From: Deltaproteobacteria bacterium
GTDB lineage: Bacteria; Myxococcota_A; UBA9042
Reading direction: 5' to 3'
Assembly (NCBI GenBank): GCA_016875335.1
Contig: VGRO01000002.1
Coordinates: 1 to 64,000 of the forward strand
Length of the DNA stretch: 64,000 nt
The notes beneath the pieces were generated by a model. The model saw nothing but the letters and a program-made list of their open reading frames with translations. It did not search any database and had not been told where the DNA came from. Shown piece after piece: positions 28,901-36,329 of this stretch. Positions within the stretch are counted from its first letter, which is position 1; each line of letters begins with the position of its first letter. Position numbers and translations under genes: made by a program.

Positions 28901-30274
28901 CAAGGTCCAGCCCGGCGGCAGGTGCAGCGTCACTTTGAGGCGCTGCGCGTCGCTGAGCCAGCCGACCGCCGCGAGCGCTCCCGAGCTGACGTCGATCCGG
29001 GCGTCCGCCTCCATGCGCAGCGCCCCCTGCCGCAGTTCGACGCCTGCCGCCCGGCCGACCGCAGTGGCATCGCCGGCCAGGGTGATCAACTGATCGCGCC
29101 CGCCGACCTCGGCGCGACCGAGCACCCAGCCGTGACCAGCCGCCAACCGCCACCCCTGGTGGATCTGGCCGCTCAGCTTGTCGCGACTGGTCAGCCCTTC
29201 GCCGTCGAGGTCAAGCCACCACTGGCGGTCGATCTCGACGTGGTTGGGCGGCGGTTCGACCTCGCCGCGCCGGCCGACGTGCAGGTGCAGGCCATCGCCG
29301 GCCTGTCCCAGGAAGGTGCGCCCCTTTTTCCAATCCGCGTCGAGTTGGGTGCGCTCGGGGTCCACCATCTGCAAACCCGATACCTCGACCGAGCGGACCG
29401 CCTCGTCGGGCACCCACACCCAGGTCTCGGTGCGCTCGAAGTGCTCGCCTTGCAGGCTTGGCACGGCGATCGACTGCGCGGAGAGGGGCAGCACGGCTTC
29501 GACGTCGACGATGTGCTGACCGGGCCGGACGTGCGCGCGCAGGGCACTGTCGGCGCCGATCTGGGCCGGCAGCGGGCTCGTGAGCGCCACTGGCCGCCAG
29601 CCCACGGGCAACACCGGCCCGAGGATCGCGTCGCGCGCCTTGCCGCCCACCCGCATGGTCAACCGCGTGGTCATGCGCAGCGGCACACCGTCGCGCAACC
29701 GCCGCGCCACGGCTACCGTCAGCGAATCGGTGTCGGCGGCCGCACCGCCGCCGTCTTTGTGCAACAACAACCGGCCTGCGTCGTCGCGGCGCGGCGCCTC
29801 GACCTCGACCCCGTGCAAGGTCAACCGCACCACGCCCACGCCCGGCGGCAGCGCAATCAACTCCGGGACGTCGGCCCAGGCAAAGGCGCCGGCCAGTTGG
29901 TGATGGCCTTGCGACAGCCGCACCCCAGGCCGGCCGCCGTCGAATTGCACCACCGCAGCGGCGCCGTCGACCGTGACCCGCTGCGGAAAGGCCTGGCTGT
30001 CGCCGGGCAGCGCCACCACCGTCGGCGCGTCGATCCACACGTCGAGTTGGAACGAGCCGCCCGCCTTGTCGACCCGCAGTTGCAATTGCCCCGGCCAGTC
30101 ACAGACGCGCCCGTCGCCCCACGACGCGCACAACAGGTCCGGTTGATCGTGCAAGGCCCACGCCTGCCACGGCCGCAGCGGCTCCGGCACCTCGGGCGGC
30201 GGCGGCAGGGCCAGCGCTTCCGAAGCAAGCGCGGCGCAGAGCACGAATGCCCACAGCAACATTCGGATTTTCAT
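25961..30274 (-). CDS. Very large inner-membrane protein of unknown function, 1437 residues
   Basis: Begins with a signal peptide or first helix (KIRMLLWAFVLCAALASEALA). Residues 30-480 are a beta-rich extracytoplasmic region with many conserved Trp and Gly. Residues of about 485-580 contain several membrane helices (LLDFFFVLMLALGFARLLG, VFLVALAGLGLLAAL). A linker rich in Ala/Pro/Asp follows, with further helices near 745 and 790. A second large beta-rich region spans about 830-1250. The final cluster of four to five helices precedes a poly-Pro C-terminus (about 1415-1437). I recall similarly built uncharacterised proteins in other proteobacteria but cannot name a family. The layout suggests two periplasmic domains tethered by helical bundles. 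It follows the Cys-rich lipoprotein gene by 84 bp. Confidence 0.75.
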   Translation of the reverse strand: MKIRMLLWAFVLCAALASEALALPPPPEVPEPLRPWQAWALHDQPDLLCASWGDGRVCDWPGQLQLRVDKAGGSFQLDVWIDAPTVVALPGDSQAFPQRVTVDGAAAVVQFDGGRPGVRLSQGHHQLAGAFAWADVPELIALPPGVGVVRLTLHGVEVEAPRRDDAGRLLLHKDGGGAAADTDSLTVAVARRLRDGVPLRMTTRLTMRVGGKARDAILGPVLPVGWRPVALTSPLPAQIGADSALRAHVRPGQHIVDVEAVLPLSAQSIAVPSLQGEHFERTETWVWVPDEAVRSVEVSGLQMVDPERTQLDADWKKGRTFLGQAGDGLHLHVGRRGEVEPPPNHVEIDRQWWLDLDGEGLTSRDKLSGQIHQGWRLAAGHGWVLGRAEVGGRDQLITLAGDATAVGRAAGVELRQGALRMEADARIDVSSGALAAVGWLSDAQRLKVTLHLPPGWTLLGARGVDSLPTTWADSWDLLDFFFVLMLALGFARLLGKRWGALTAVLLVLCHGQPGAPAGVFLVALAGLGLLAALPPSRFRKLVQVAYGLVLVAVVVEVVPFCAEQIRHGIYPQTAQAGTDDGWMLSRNAPSAPVDTAMREPVPEELSGAAPAAPAAEAPAVQADHQDGAKDHPAAQVQQGVQEGKRGMNLRRGSGPDWTIGSDYGRKVQQLDPKAVVQTGPGVPTWSWSTWPLSWNGPVRADHQLQLYLLTPLHNLLLAIARAVLVILLALKLVDVARLRRLAGALQVGATAVLPLLAAALLVAPPVLAAEPPPQAAVIDQLRERLVAAQRCEGPCVVVSVLAVQISGNQFTCTADVSAQRPAAWTIPGPVDALQVRTVTIDGKATWELRRDDHGLVRVRVPAGAHTVVATGTLARRNVLDVQLGSDALPRLVRFDAPGWTIDGLDSNSVPQQSLQWTRRELPAPSAATATDAPGAATASDAALELPPWYSVERTLRLGLPWMVATAVRRELADRPQLVKVPLLAGEVVLTDGVRVEELAPGKPDGGRVALVNFARGEATAQFESQLPMPDGGAATLTLHAPVGDPWTETWRLDCSPIWRCAWSGLPPTHTREGSDGALRPLWQPWPGETVAVAVTRPAGAPGQSITIDDVRYTAEPGQRLLAATLVFKVRTSQGGIQKLKLPQGAEVQSVQIDGKTKTLRPQGRALAVPLQPGAQTVEIRWQQPWQRATHETLPDVDLGGAAANVHLTLKPGESRWLLFAHGPAWGAAVLFWSRLVLVVLLALALGRIPGPPLQFRHWLLLGLGLAPVPVPVALVVIGWFLAMAWRRRYGIEGRDGTGALYGPVVHNVAQLALVGWGVAALGCLYGAIHSNLLMELDMQVQGAGSSERELHWIIDRTASRLPEAGMWSLPLWVWRGLMLGWALWLVAALLRWLPWAWQALVSGKGWMSWTQDASPQPPAAPPPPPPPPPAGEAPPVA

Positions 30275-30342
30275 TGGGTTTCCCTAGGGCAGCGCGGGTC
30301 AAAGCCCGGCCGTGCGCCTTTGGACGCGCAGTGTGCCCCAAG

Positions 30343-30359
30343 GGTGCGCCGGGCGCACC
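30343..30359. repeat. Short perfect palindrome at the 3' end of the Cys-rich lipoprotein gene
   Basis: GGTGCGCC-G-GGCGCACC is a perfect 8-bp inverted repeat abutting the TAG stop of the minus-strand lipoprotein gene. It could be a compact terminator stem or protein site, but no U-tract follows on the minus strand. Confidence 0.3.
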
Positions 30360-32827
30360 TACTGGAAGATTCGCCCGACCACCGTGCCCTTGGCGCCATC
30401 CTGGCCGATGCTGTCCCAGGCGACCACGAAATTACCGGCGCTGTCCATGCCGACGGCCGGGGTGATCTGCGAGCCGGTTTTGAAGGTGTTGGCCACGGTT
30501 TCGGTGCCGACCAGTGCGCCGTTGGCCGCGTACCGTTGGAACGCGATGCCGCTGCCGTCGCCGTCCACGCCCTCGGAATCCCAAGCGATCGCGAAGGCTC
30601 CGTTGGCGGCCGTGCCCATCGCCGGATTCGACTGCTCGCCGGCCTTGGTGCTGTTGACCACGAACTCCTTGCTGCCGTGCAACACGTTGCCGTTCTTGTC
30701 GAACTTGCGCGCGTAGACGTGGCTGTCCGGCACGTGCAGCCACGCCACCACGCCCTCGTCGCTTGACAGACCCTGTGCCGCAACGAATCTCTGGTCACCA
30801 GCCGCGGTGGCGTTGACGATGCGCTCGGCACCGTTTTTGGCACCGCTCGACGTGAACCATTGGCCCAAAATGCCGTAGGCGCCGGTGTCCTTGCCGCTGG
30901 CGTCCTCGAACACCACGCCAAACGAGCCGTCCTGGTACACGGCGATCTTGGGGTCTTGTTGCGCGCCGGTGACAGTCGTGTTGACGGTGGTCTCGGGGCC
31001 AAGGAACGACCCGGGATCCGGCTTGAACACCTGCACTTGCACATCGCCGCCGCCCTGGTCGGTGTTCCACGCAACGACGTAGCGGCCCGACGGCTGGAAT
31101 GCGACCTCGGGTGTGCTCTGCGCGCCGGTCACCTTGGTGTTGACCTGGAACTTGATGCCGTTGGTCGAGCCGTCGTTGTAGTACATCTGCGCCCAGATTT
31201 CGGCGCCGTCGTCCCAGACGAAGATTGAGGTGCCATCGCTGTGGACTGCCACTGAGAAGTTCTTGGCGCTGGCCTCTGTGCCGAGGTCCTTGGCCACGCT
31301 GCCGTCGGCCTTGTAGATCTTGCGGTAGGTGGTACTGCCAATCTGCCATACGACAAAGCGGCGGCCGTCGGCGTAGCCGGCGCTGTCGGACTTGCTGACG
31401 CCAGCAGGGGCGACGGATCCGAAACCGCAGCTCGCGGAGGCTGTTGTCAAGTTGACCGCGCCCGACGTCGCCACGTCCAGACCGTCGTAGGGCATCCATG
31501 CGTGCTGTGTCTTGTAGTTATGTCGGGAACGATTGCAACTGCAGCAGCTACAGTCCGCGTAGGCCGCAGCAACACACCCGTTGGAGGTCGTGCAACTGTT
31601 GTAGTAATAGGCATAGCAGCTGCCAGTGTTCGACATGTATGCGCTCCACACGATGGTATTGGCGCCGTTGGGCCCGGTGGAAATCGCCTGCAACCCGTTG
31701 AGATCGTTGTGCGCCGCGTTGAAGGTCTGTTCGGTGAACTCGCGCGACCAATCGCCGCGGTAGCTGCGCAGACCGATGGTCGAATCGGTGTTGCCCCAGG
31801 CCAGGCGGAACCGCCCGCTGCCCATGTCGACGATTGCCGGCAGCTTGTATTGCGCCGCCCCCAAGGTCTTGAACGTGCTGATCTTGAAGTCGCCGCACGC
31901 GTTGTTCTGGCCTTGACACTGGCCGGCTTTGCAGATGTCGGTCGCGGTGCACTCGCCGGTCTTGCCGTCGCAGTTGTCGTCGAGGCCGTTGCAGATCTCG
32001 TTGCCGGGATCGGTGGCGCCGCACGGGCTCAGCCCCTTGGCGTCGCAAAAGCGCTTGCCGCCACAGTTGCCGTTGGCGTTGCTCTTGCTGCAGGTGGTGC
32101 CGAGCCCGAGTTTGGTCGCCCGCGGGCTGCACAGGCACACGTTGTCGGTGCGCTTGCACTGGTTGACCAGCGCGCCCGTGGCGTTCTTGACCTGGGCGCA
32201 GGTGTAGCCGACCGGGCAGGCGTTGGCCGCGTCGCAGGCACCGCCGCAGAACTTGCCGGGGGTGTTGCCCTTGCCGTCGCCGTAGTCCAGGCACAGCGCG
32301 GTGGTGCCGGCCGAACCGCCCTGGCAGTCGGCGTCGCTGTTGCACGGATCGCAGACCCGCGGGAACTTGGGCACGCACACCTGCACGTCGTCGTTGCCGG
32401 CCTTGAGCGTCTTGCAGGCGGTGCCGCTCGGACAGCTGGGCACGCACGGGTGCGCGCAAGTGCCGGTGCCAGCGTCGTCGAGGCAGTAGCCCGAGGCGCA
32501 CTGGCCGTTTTCGGCGCACGCGCAGCCGCCTTCCGTGCATGCCGGCGGCAAATCCGGGCCGACAGATTGGTCCTTGGTGCCACTGGATTCGGGCGCAGCG
32601 TCGGGGGCTGCCAAGGTCGAGCAGTTGCACGGTATCGGGGCTCTCGGTGTCGCCGCCGGGCCCCGCCGCGTCCTCGCCGCCGAGGTCCAATCCGCCCGCG
32701 CCGTCAAACTGTGCACCTGCGCCCGAAGTGATGTCGCCGATCGGCGCGGTGGTTTCGCACCCGGCGAACGCGGCCACGGCAAACCCAGCAAGCAAGGCCG
32801 GGAATGCCGCAACAGTCCAATTTTCAT
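30359..32827 (-). CDS. Cys-rich lipoprotein with MopE-type metal-binding motif and repeat domain; two apparent frameshifts
   Basis: The body (from about residue 70) has many Cys (CTEGGCACAENGQCASGYC) and a MopE-like metal-binding motif (EICNGLDDNCDG). About six repeats follow, of the type 'P-x-V/M-A...G-x-F-V-V-A-W-D-S-x-G', ending NFVVAWDSIGQDGAKGTVVGR, probably a propeller-like fold. The first 70 residues in this frame are Arg/Pro-rich and lack a signal. The -1 frame over 32600-32824 instead encodes an ideal lipoprotein leader (AALLAGFAVAAFAGC pattern). Adding one A to the A4 run after the ATG (plus-strand T4 at 32821-32824) and removing one C from the C5 run (plus-strand G5 at 32603-32607) joins both into one continuous lipoprotein. 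The function is probably surface adhesion or binding. Confidence 0.75.
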   Translation of the reverse strand: MKIGLLRHSRPCLLGLPWPRSPGAKPPRRSATSLRAQVHSLTARADWTSAARTRRGPAATPRAPIPCNCSTLAAPDAAPESSGTKDQSVGPDLPPACTEGGCACAENGQCASGYCLDDAGTGTCAHPCVPSCPSGTACKTLKAGNDDVQVCVPKFPRVCDPCNSDADCQGGSAGTTALCLDYGDGKGNTPGKFCGGACDAANACPVGYTCAQVKNATGALVNQCKRTDNVCLCSPRATKLGLGTTCSKSNANGNCGGKRFCDAKGLSPCGATDPGNEICNGLDDNCDGKTGECTATDICKAGQCQGQNNACGDFKISTFKTLGAAQYKLPAIVDMGSGRFRLAWGNTDSTIGLRSYRGDWSREFTEQTFNAAHNDLNGLQAISTGPNGANTIVWSAYMSNTGSCYAYYYNSCTTSNGCVAAAYADCSCCSCNRSRHNYKTQHAWMPYDGLDVATSGAVNLTTASASCGFGSVAPAGVSKSDSAGYADGRRFVVWQIGSTTYRKIYKADGSVAKDLGTEASAKNFSVAVHSDGTSIFVWDDGAEIWAQMYYNDGSTNGIKFQVNTKVTGAQSTPEVAFQPSGRYVVAWNTDQGGGDVQVQVFKPDPGSFLGPETTVNTTVTGAQQDPKIAVYQDGSFGVVFEDASGKDTGAYGILGQWFTSSGAKNGAERIVNATAAGDQRFVAAQGLSSDEGVVAWLHVPDSHVYARKFDKNGNVLHGSKEFVVNSTKAGEQSNPAMGTAANGAFAIAWDSEGVDGDGSGIAFQRYAANGALVGTETVANTFKTGSQITPAVGMDSAGNFVVAWDSIGQDGAKGTVVGRIFQ

Positions 32828-32942
32828 CCCGCTTTCTCCGGCGGCGCGTCGAGCGGACAGGCTCGCAAAAGTTGCGGGACTGTACGGGTTGCCCTGTGCG
32901 GATTCAACCGATTTTCACGGGCAGCGTCCCGGCCAGGGACGC

Positions 32943-32960
32943 CGTGTGCCACGGTTTTTT
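32943..32960 (+). terminator. Intrinsic-terminator-like hairpin in the divergent intergenic region
   Basis: CCGTG-TGC-CACGG (32943-32954, approximate ends) forms a 5-bp GC stem with a 3-nt loop and is followed at once by T6 (32955-32960) on the plus strand. No plus-strand gene precedes it between 32828 and here. It may therefore end a short unannotated transcript, serve as a leader attenuator for the gene at 33028, or be fortuitous. The stem is short. Confidence 0.3.
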
Positions 32961-33027
32961 CAGTTGCGAGCGGTGGCGGTAGCCGTTAGGCTCCTAGGTA
33001 GCGGGCCCACGCCCGCGATGGGTATGC

Positions 33028-33501
33028 GTGCGCAACATCGATGACCGCCCAGGCATCCATGGGCTGGCGACCGCCGTCGCCGCGACGGTGATCTTGGCGG
33101 GGTGGTGCTGGGTCGGGTCCGCCGACGCCGCACCGGTGGCATCGCGCTCTGCGGCGCACGCGGCGGCCCGCGCCCGCGCCGCCGCCAAGCGCATCGAACC
33201 GCGTCATTCGGTGGTGGTCCTGGCCGCCCGCCCAGACGCCGGCCGCGCCCCTAGCATGCCGGGACCCGGCTGGGCCTCGGGTACCGCTGCGGACGGGGCG
33301 GATCTGCTGGCGCACGCCCCCAACGTGCGCTGCGAGGTGTGCGCATCAACCGCTGCCGCGGCGCAACCCGGTCAGCAGTCGATCTTCGTGCTGGACCTGC
33401 GCTCGATCACCCATCGGCTGACGACCGTGCAGTTTCGCGACGCGACGCTCAAGTTGACCAGCTTCTCGCCGCTCGGCCTGCAGTTCCGCAAGCCTTTCTG
33501 A
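33028..33501 (+). CDS. Hypothetical protein with N-terminal signal or membrane anchor
   Basis: 157 residues from a GTG start. A hydrophobic stretch at residues 13-35 (ATAVAATVILAGWCWVGSADA) looks like a signal peptide or anchor. It is followed by an Ala/Arg-rich segment and a small Cys-pair region (VRCEVCAS) before a hydrophobic-polar end (SIFVLDLRSITHRLTTVQF, LKLTSFSPLGLQF) that could form beta strands. No family was recognised. It ends 19 bp before dtd on the same strand. Gene status is moderately supported by the leader and the closing strand-like region. The exact start is uncertain. Confidence 0.5.
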   Translation: MRNIDDRPGIHGLATAVAATVILAGWCWVGSADAAPVASRSAAHAAARARAAAKRIEPRHSVVVLAARPDAGRAPSMPGPGWASGTAADGADLLAHAPNVRCEVCASTAAAAQPGQQSIFVLDLRSITHRLTTVQFRDATLKLTSFSPLGLQFRKPF

Positions 33502-33520
33502 CCCCAGGAAAACTCTACAG

Positions 33521-33970
33521 GTGCGCGCCGTCGTCCAACGGGTCCGTTTCGGCCGCGTCGAGGTCGGCGGCGCGGTCGCGGGCGAGATCGGCGCTGGCCT
33601 GCTGGTGCTGCTGTCGGTCGCCAAGGACGACACGCCGGCGGACCGCGCCTACCTCGTGGACAAGGTGGCAGGACTGCGCATCTTTGCCGACGAGGCCGGC
33701 CGGATGAACCTCGACGTGCGCCAAGCCGGCGGCGCCATCTTGCTCGTCAGCCAGTTCACCCTGCACGGCGATGTGCGGCGCGGCAGGCGGCCCGGCTTCA
33801 CCGACGCCATGGCCCCTGAAGGCGCGGCCCCCGAAATCGAACGCGTGGCCGCCGAATTGCGCGCATTGGGCTTGGGTGTCGCGCAAGGCGTGTTCGGAGC
33901 CGACATGCAGGTAACGCTCTGCAACGACGGGCCAGTGACGATTCTTTTGGATTCCAAGAAGGTGTTTTGA
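33521..33970 (+). CDS. dtd: D-aminoacyl-tRNA deacylase
   Basis: Hydrolyses D-aminoacyl-tRNA (and Gly-tRNA(Ala)) to keep D-amino acids out of translation. The homodimer acts in the cytoplasm. At 149 residues it has the normal DTD length. The start is GTG with AGGAA upstream. The N-terminus MRAVVQRV is canonical. The active-site motifs are SQFTLHGDVRRGRRPGF (about 77-93) and the cross-subunit Gly-cis-Pro motif NDGPVT (about 138-143). No anomalies were seen. Confidence 0.96.
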   Translation: MRAVVQRVRFGRVEVGGAVAGEIGAGLLVLLSVAKDDTPADRAYLVDKVAGLRIFADEAGRMNLDVRQAGGAILLVSQFTLHGDVRRGRRPGFTDAMAPEGAAPEIERVAAELRALGLGVAQGVFGADMQVTLCNDGPVTILLDSKKVF

Positions 33971-34374
33971 CGCGGTGAGCACGGCGACGGGCCGGTGGAG
34001 TCCGGCGCAGCCGGCTGACGATGAAAGCGCTGCGCGGTCGCAATGACCGTGGTACCAGAGGCCATTCGCCCGTAGATCCCCGATTGCGGCGGCGCCCCCA
34101 TTTCCACGCAGGACCGTGCCTCGCCTGGCTCTCAGGGTCAGCCGGCGCCGAATCCGCGATGGGGGTGATCCCCGGCTGTGGCGCCGGTCAGGGACAGGGA
34201 CAGGTGCAGGGCCAGGACCTGAGCAAATCCGTCGTTTGCATCGACGACAGCGCCGGCTTCGGCGTCCACGCGCCCTCGCCACGCTCTGCTCCCTATTCGC
34301 CTCCCTCCTTGACATCGCCGCCTTGCGCAGCCAATGTGCGGGCCGCGGCGCGGCAGGCGTCAGCGGAATCGCCG
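33971..34374. other. 404-bp gap between dtd and the alpha/beta hydrolase gene, no gene supported
   Basis: The frame of the hydrolase stays open upstream to 34021, but that stretch encodes an Arg/Ser/Pro-rich leader with no conserved character, so it is treated as non-coding. It holds a purine-rich run with tandem GGGACA units (about 34189-34206). A perfect TTGACA box lies at 34309-34314, about 60 bp before the hydrolase ATG, but no good -10 box sits 16-18 bp downstream. No tRNA, terminator or mobile-element remnant was seen. Confidence 0.6.
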
Positions 34375-35295
34375 ATGATCGACATCAAGCACCAGGTTGT
34401 CCGCGCCCACGACGGCACCGACCTGATGGCCTACGAGTGCGGCGGCGGCCCGGGACCCGCGCTCGTGCTGTGCAACGGCCTGGGCGGCAACATCGACGCT
34501 TGGCGCTACTTCACGGAGTTTTTCGGTCGGCGCCACCGCATCGTGTCCTGGGACTACCGGGGCCTGTACCGCTCGGCGCCCGCGGTCGGCAATGACTACT
34601 CGGTCAGCACCCACGCCGACGATGCCCTCGCCGTCATCGACGCCTATGGGCTGCGTCAGGTGGTGCTGGTCGGGTGGTCGATGGGCGTGCAGGTCAGCTT
34701 CGAGGTGGTGCGCCGCCACGCCGATCGCGTGCTTGGGCTCGTGCTCATCAACGGCACCTATGGCCGGCCGCTGGCCACCGCGTTCGCGCCCTTGCTCAAG
34801 TCCAGCCCTATCAAACCCATGATTCCTGCGATCTTACGGGCGATCGAGGCGGTGTCGTTCCTGGCTGAGCCGGCGCAGCCGTACGCCGTCAAGGTGGTTC
34901 GGACCAAGGCGGCGCTGACCGTGCTCAAAACCGCGGGCTTGGTGAGCCCAACCCTGGACGAAAAAGCGTTCGTCGAATTGGCGTCGCAGGTGGCCGCTCT
35001 GCACATGCCGCGCTACATGGCCATCCTCAATTCGCTCAGCGACCACTGCGCCGAGGCGGTGTTGCCGCAGATCGCCTGCCCGGTGCTCATCATCACCGGC
35101 GACCGCGATCTGTTCACGCCGGTCGACCAGTCGCGGCAGATGGCGGCGCGGATCGCCGGTGCCGAGCTCATGGTCATTCCGAGCGGCACCCACTACACGC
35201 CGCTCGAGTTCCCCGAACTCATCCACCTACGGGTGCAGAAGTTCTTGCGCGAGCGGCTCGGCTTCGACCCCGACGCGCTGGCCAGGGCCGCTTGA
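34375..35295 (+). CDS. Alpha/beta hydrolase
   Basis: 306-residue soluble alpha/beta-fold hydrolase. The ATG at 34375 begins just before the first strand (IDIKHQVVRAHDGTDLMAYE). The catalytic triad is complete: Ser102 in the GWSMGV elbow, Asp245 in ITGDRDLFTP and His273 in SGTHYTPLEFP. The oxyanion region is CNGLGGN (33-39). A lid of about 70 residues sits between strands 6 and 7. The substrate is unknown. The family includes esterases, lipases and haloperoxidase-like proteins. The stop lies only about 20 bp before the DctP start, so it is probably cotranscribed with the TRAP transporter genes and may process the imported compound (inference). Confidence 0.88.
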   Translation: MIDIKHQVVRAHDGTDLMAYECGGGPGPALVLCNGLGGNIDAWRYFTEFFGRRHRIVSWDYRGLYRSAPAVGNDYSVSTHADDALAVIDAYGLRQVVLVGWSMGVQVSFEVVRRHADRVLGLVLINGTYGRPLATAFAPLLKSSPIKPMIPAILRAIEAVSFLAEPAQPYAVKVVRTKAALTVLKTAGLVSPTLDEKAFVELASQVAALHMPRYMAILNSLSDHCAEAVLPQIACPVLIITGDRDLFTPVDQSRQMAARIAGAELMVIPSGTHYTPLEFPELIHLRVQKFLRERLGFDPDALARAA

Positions 35296-35315
35296 GCCAG
35301 CTTTCGGAGATGCGC

Positions 35316-36326
35316 ATGCGTCTGGTTTTCGCCGCGGGCCTGGCGTTGGCCTGGGCCGTCGTCGCGCGTCCCGCCGCGGCCGCCGAGGAGTTCCTGGTCA
35401 AGATCGCTACGGTTGCGCCGGACAAGACGGCGTGGTCCGAAATGCTCAAGCGCTGGCAGAAAGGCGTGGAGGAGAAATCGGCTGGCCGCGTCAAGGTCAA
35501 GGTGTTCTTGGGCGGCACGCTCGGCAGCGAGGCCGAGTCGGTGCTGCGCTGCAAACGCGGGCAGATTCAAGCGGTGGCGGCCTCGATGGGGTCGATCGCC
35601 TCGCAGATCCCGGAAGTCAACGTCGTGGAGTTGCCTTTCCTTTTCAAGAATGCGGCCGAGGCCGACCACATCATCGACGGGGTGTTGGCCGAGCCCATGC
35701 GGCAGGCATTCCACCGGGCGGGTTTCGAGGTCGGATTCTGGAACGAAAACGGCTACCGGCACTTTGCGACCAAGGACAAGTTTGTCAAGACACCGGCGGA
35801 CTTGAGGGGCAAGAAGATGCGATCGCAAGAGTCGCCGGTCCACCTCGACATGTGGAAGGCATTCGGGGCCTCGCCTGTGGCCATTCCGCAGACTGAGGTG
35901 CTGCCGGCGTTGCAGAACGGGACGGTGGACGGCTTCGACCAGGCGCTGCTGTACATGGTGGCGGCCAACTGGCACAGCTCCATCACATACCTGACGCTGT
36001 CGGGCCACATGTACCAGCCCGCTGTCATCGCCTTTCACAAGCCGTGGTTCGACAAGTTGCCCGCCGACCTGCAAAAGGTGCTGCTCGACGAGGGAAAGGC
36101 TGTGCAGGAGTTCGGCCGCAAGAAAGTGCGCGCCATGGGTCCACAGGTGCTGCAGCTCATCAAGGACGCGGGAGTCCAGGTCGCGGAGCTGACCGCCGCG
36201 GAGAAAGCCGCGTTCGGCGGTGCCGCCAGGACGGTGCGCGACAAGTTCCGCAAGACCGCCAAGCCCACGGCGGTGGCGATGCTGACGGCCGTCGAAGCCG
36301 AACTCAAGAAGATGCGGGGCAATTAG
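35316..36326 (+). CDS. dctP: TRAP transporter substrate-binding protein, DctP family
   Basis: Periplasmic solute receptor of a tripartite ATP-independent transporter, delivering a carboxylate-type ligand to the membrane subunits. The ATG at 35316 was chosen because GGAG (35306-35309) sits 6 nt upstream and the encoded leader (RLVFAAGLALAWAVVARPAAAA) is a clear signal peptide. A TTG at 35292 and an ATG at 35310 are alternatives. 336 residues. The family signature region is present: LRGKKMRSQESPVHLDMWKAFGASPV, where the Arg in the conserved strand contacts the ligand carboxylate in known DctPs, and PQTEVLPALQNGTVDGFD. It is followed by dctQ and dctM. Confidence 0.92.
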   Translation: MRLVFAAGLALAWAVVARPAAAAEEFLVKIATVAPDKTAWSEMLKRWQKGVEEKSAGRVKVKVFLGGTLGSEAESVLRCKRGQIQAVAASMGSIASQIPEVNVVELPFLFKNAAEADHIIDGVLAEPMRQAFHRAGFEVGFWNENGYRHFATKDKFVKTPADLRGKKMRSQESPVHLDMWKAFGASPVAIPQTEVLPALQNGTVDGFDQALLYMVAANWHSSITYLTLSGHMYQPAVIAFHKPWFDKLPADLQKVLLDEGKAVQEFGRKKVRAMGPQVLQLIKDAGVQVAELTAAEKAAFGGAARTVRDKFRKTAKPTAVAMLTAVEAELKKMRGN

Positions 36327-36329
36327 CCG

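Noticed and set aside
26222..30766. 1500-codon plus-strand open frame opposite the large membrane protein gene
   Set aside because: It runs antisense over a gene with a signal peptide and clear membrane segments. The translation is Arg/Gln/His/Pro-rich and shows no domain.
32860..32920. Possible tRNA T-arm-like sequence (ggattcaacc) in the intergenic region
   Set aside because: No acceptor stem, anticodon arm or GTTCRANNC consensus could be built on either strand.
34021..34374. N-terminal extension of the alpha/beta hydrolase from 34021
   Set aside because: The extra 118 codons give an Arg/Ser/Pro-rich leader without signal or domain character. The fold begins at the ATG at 34375.
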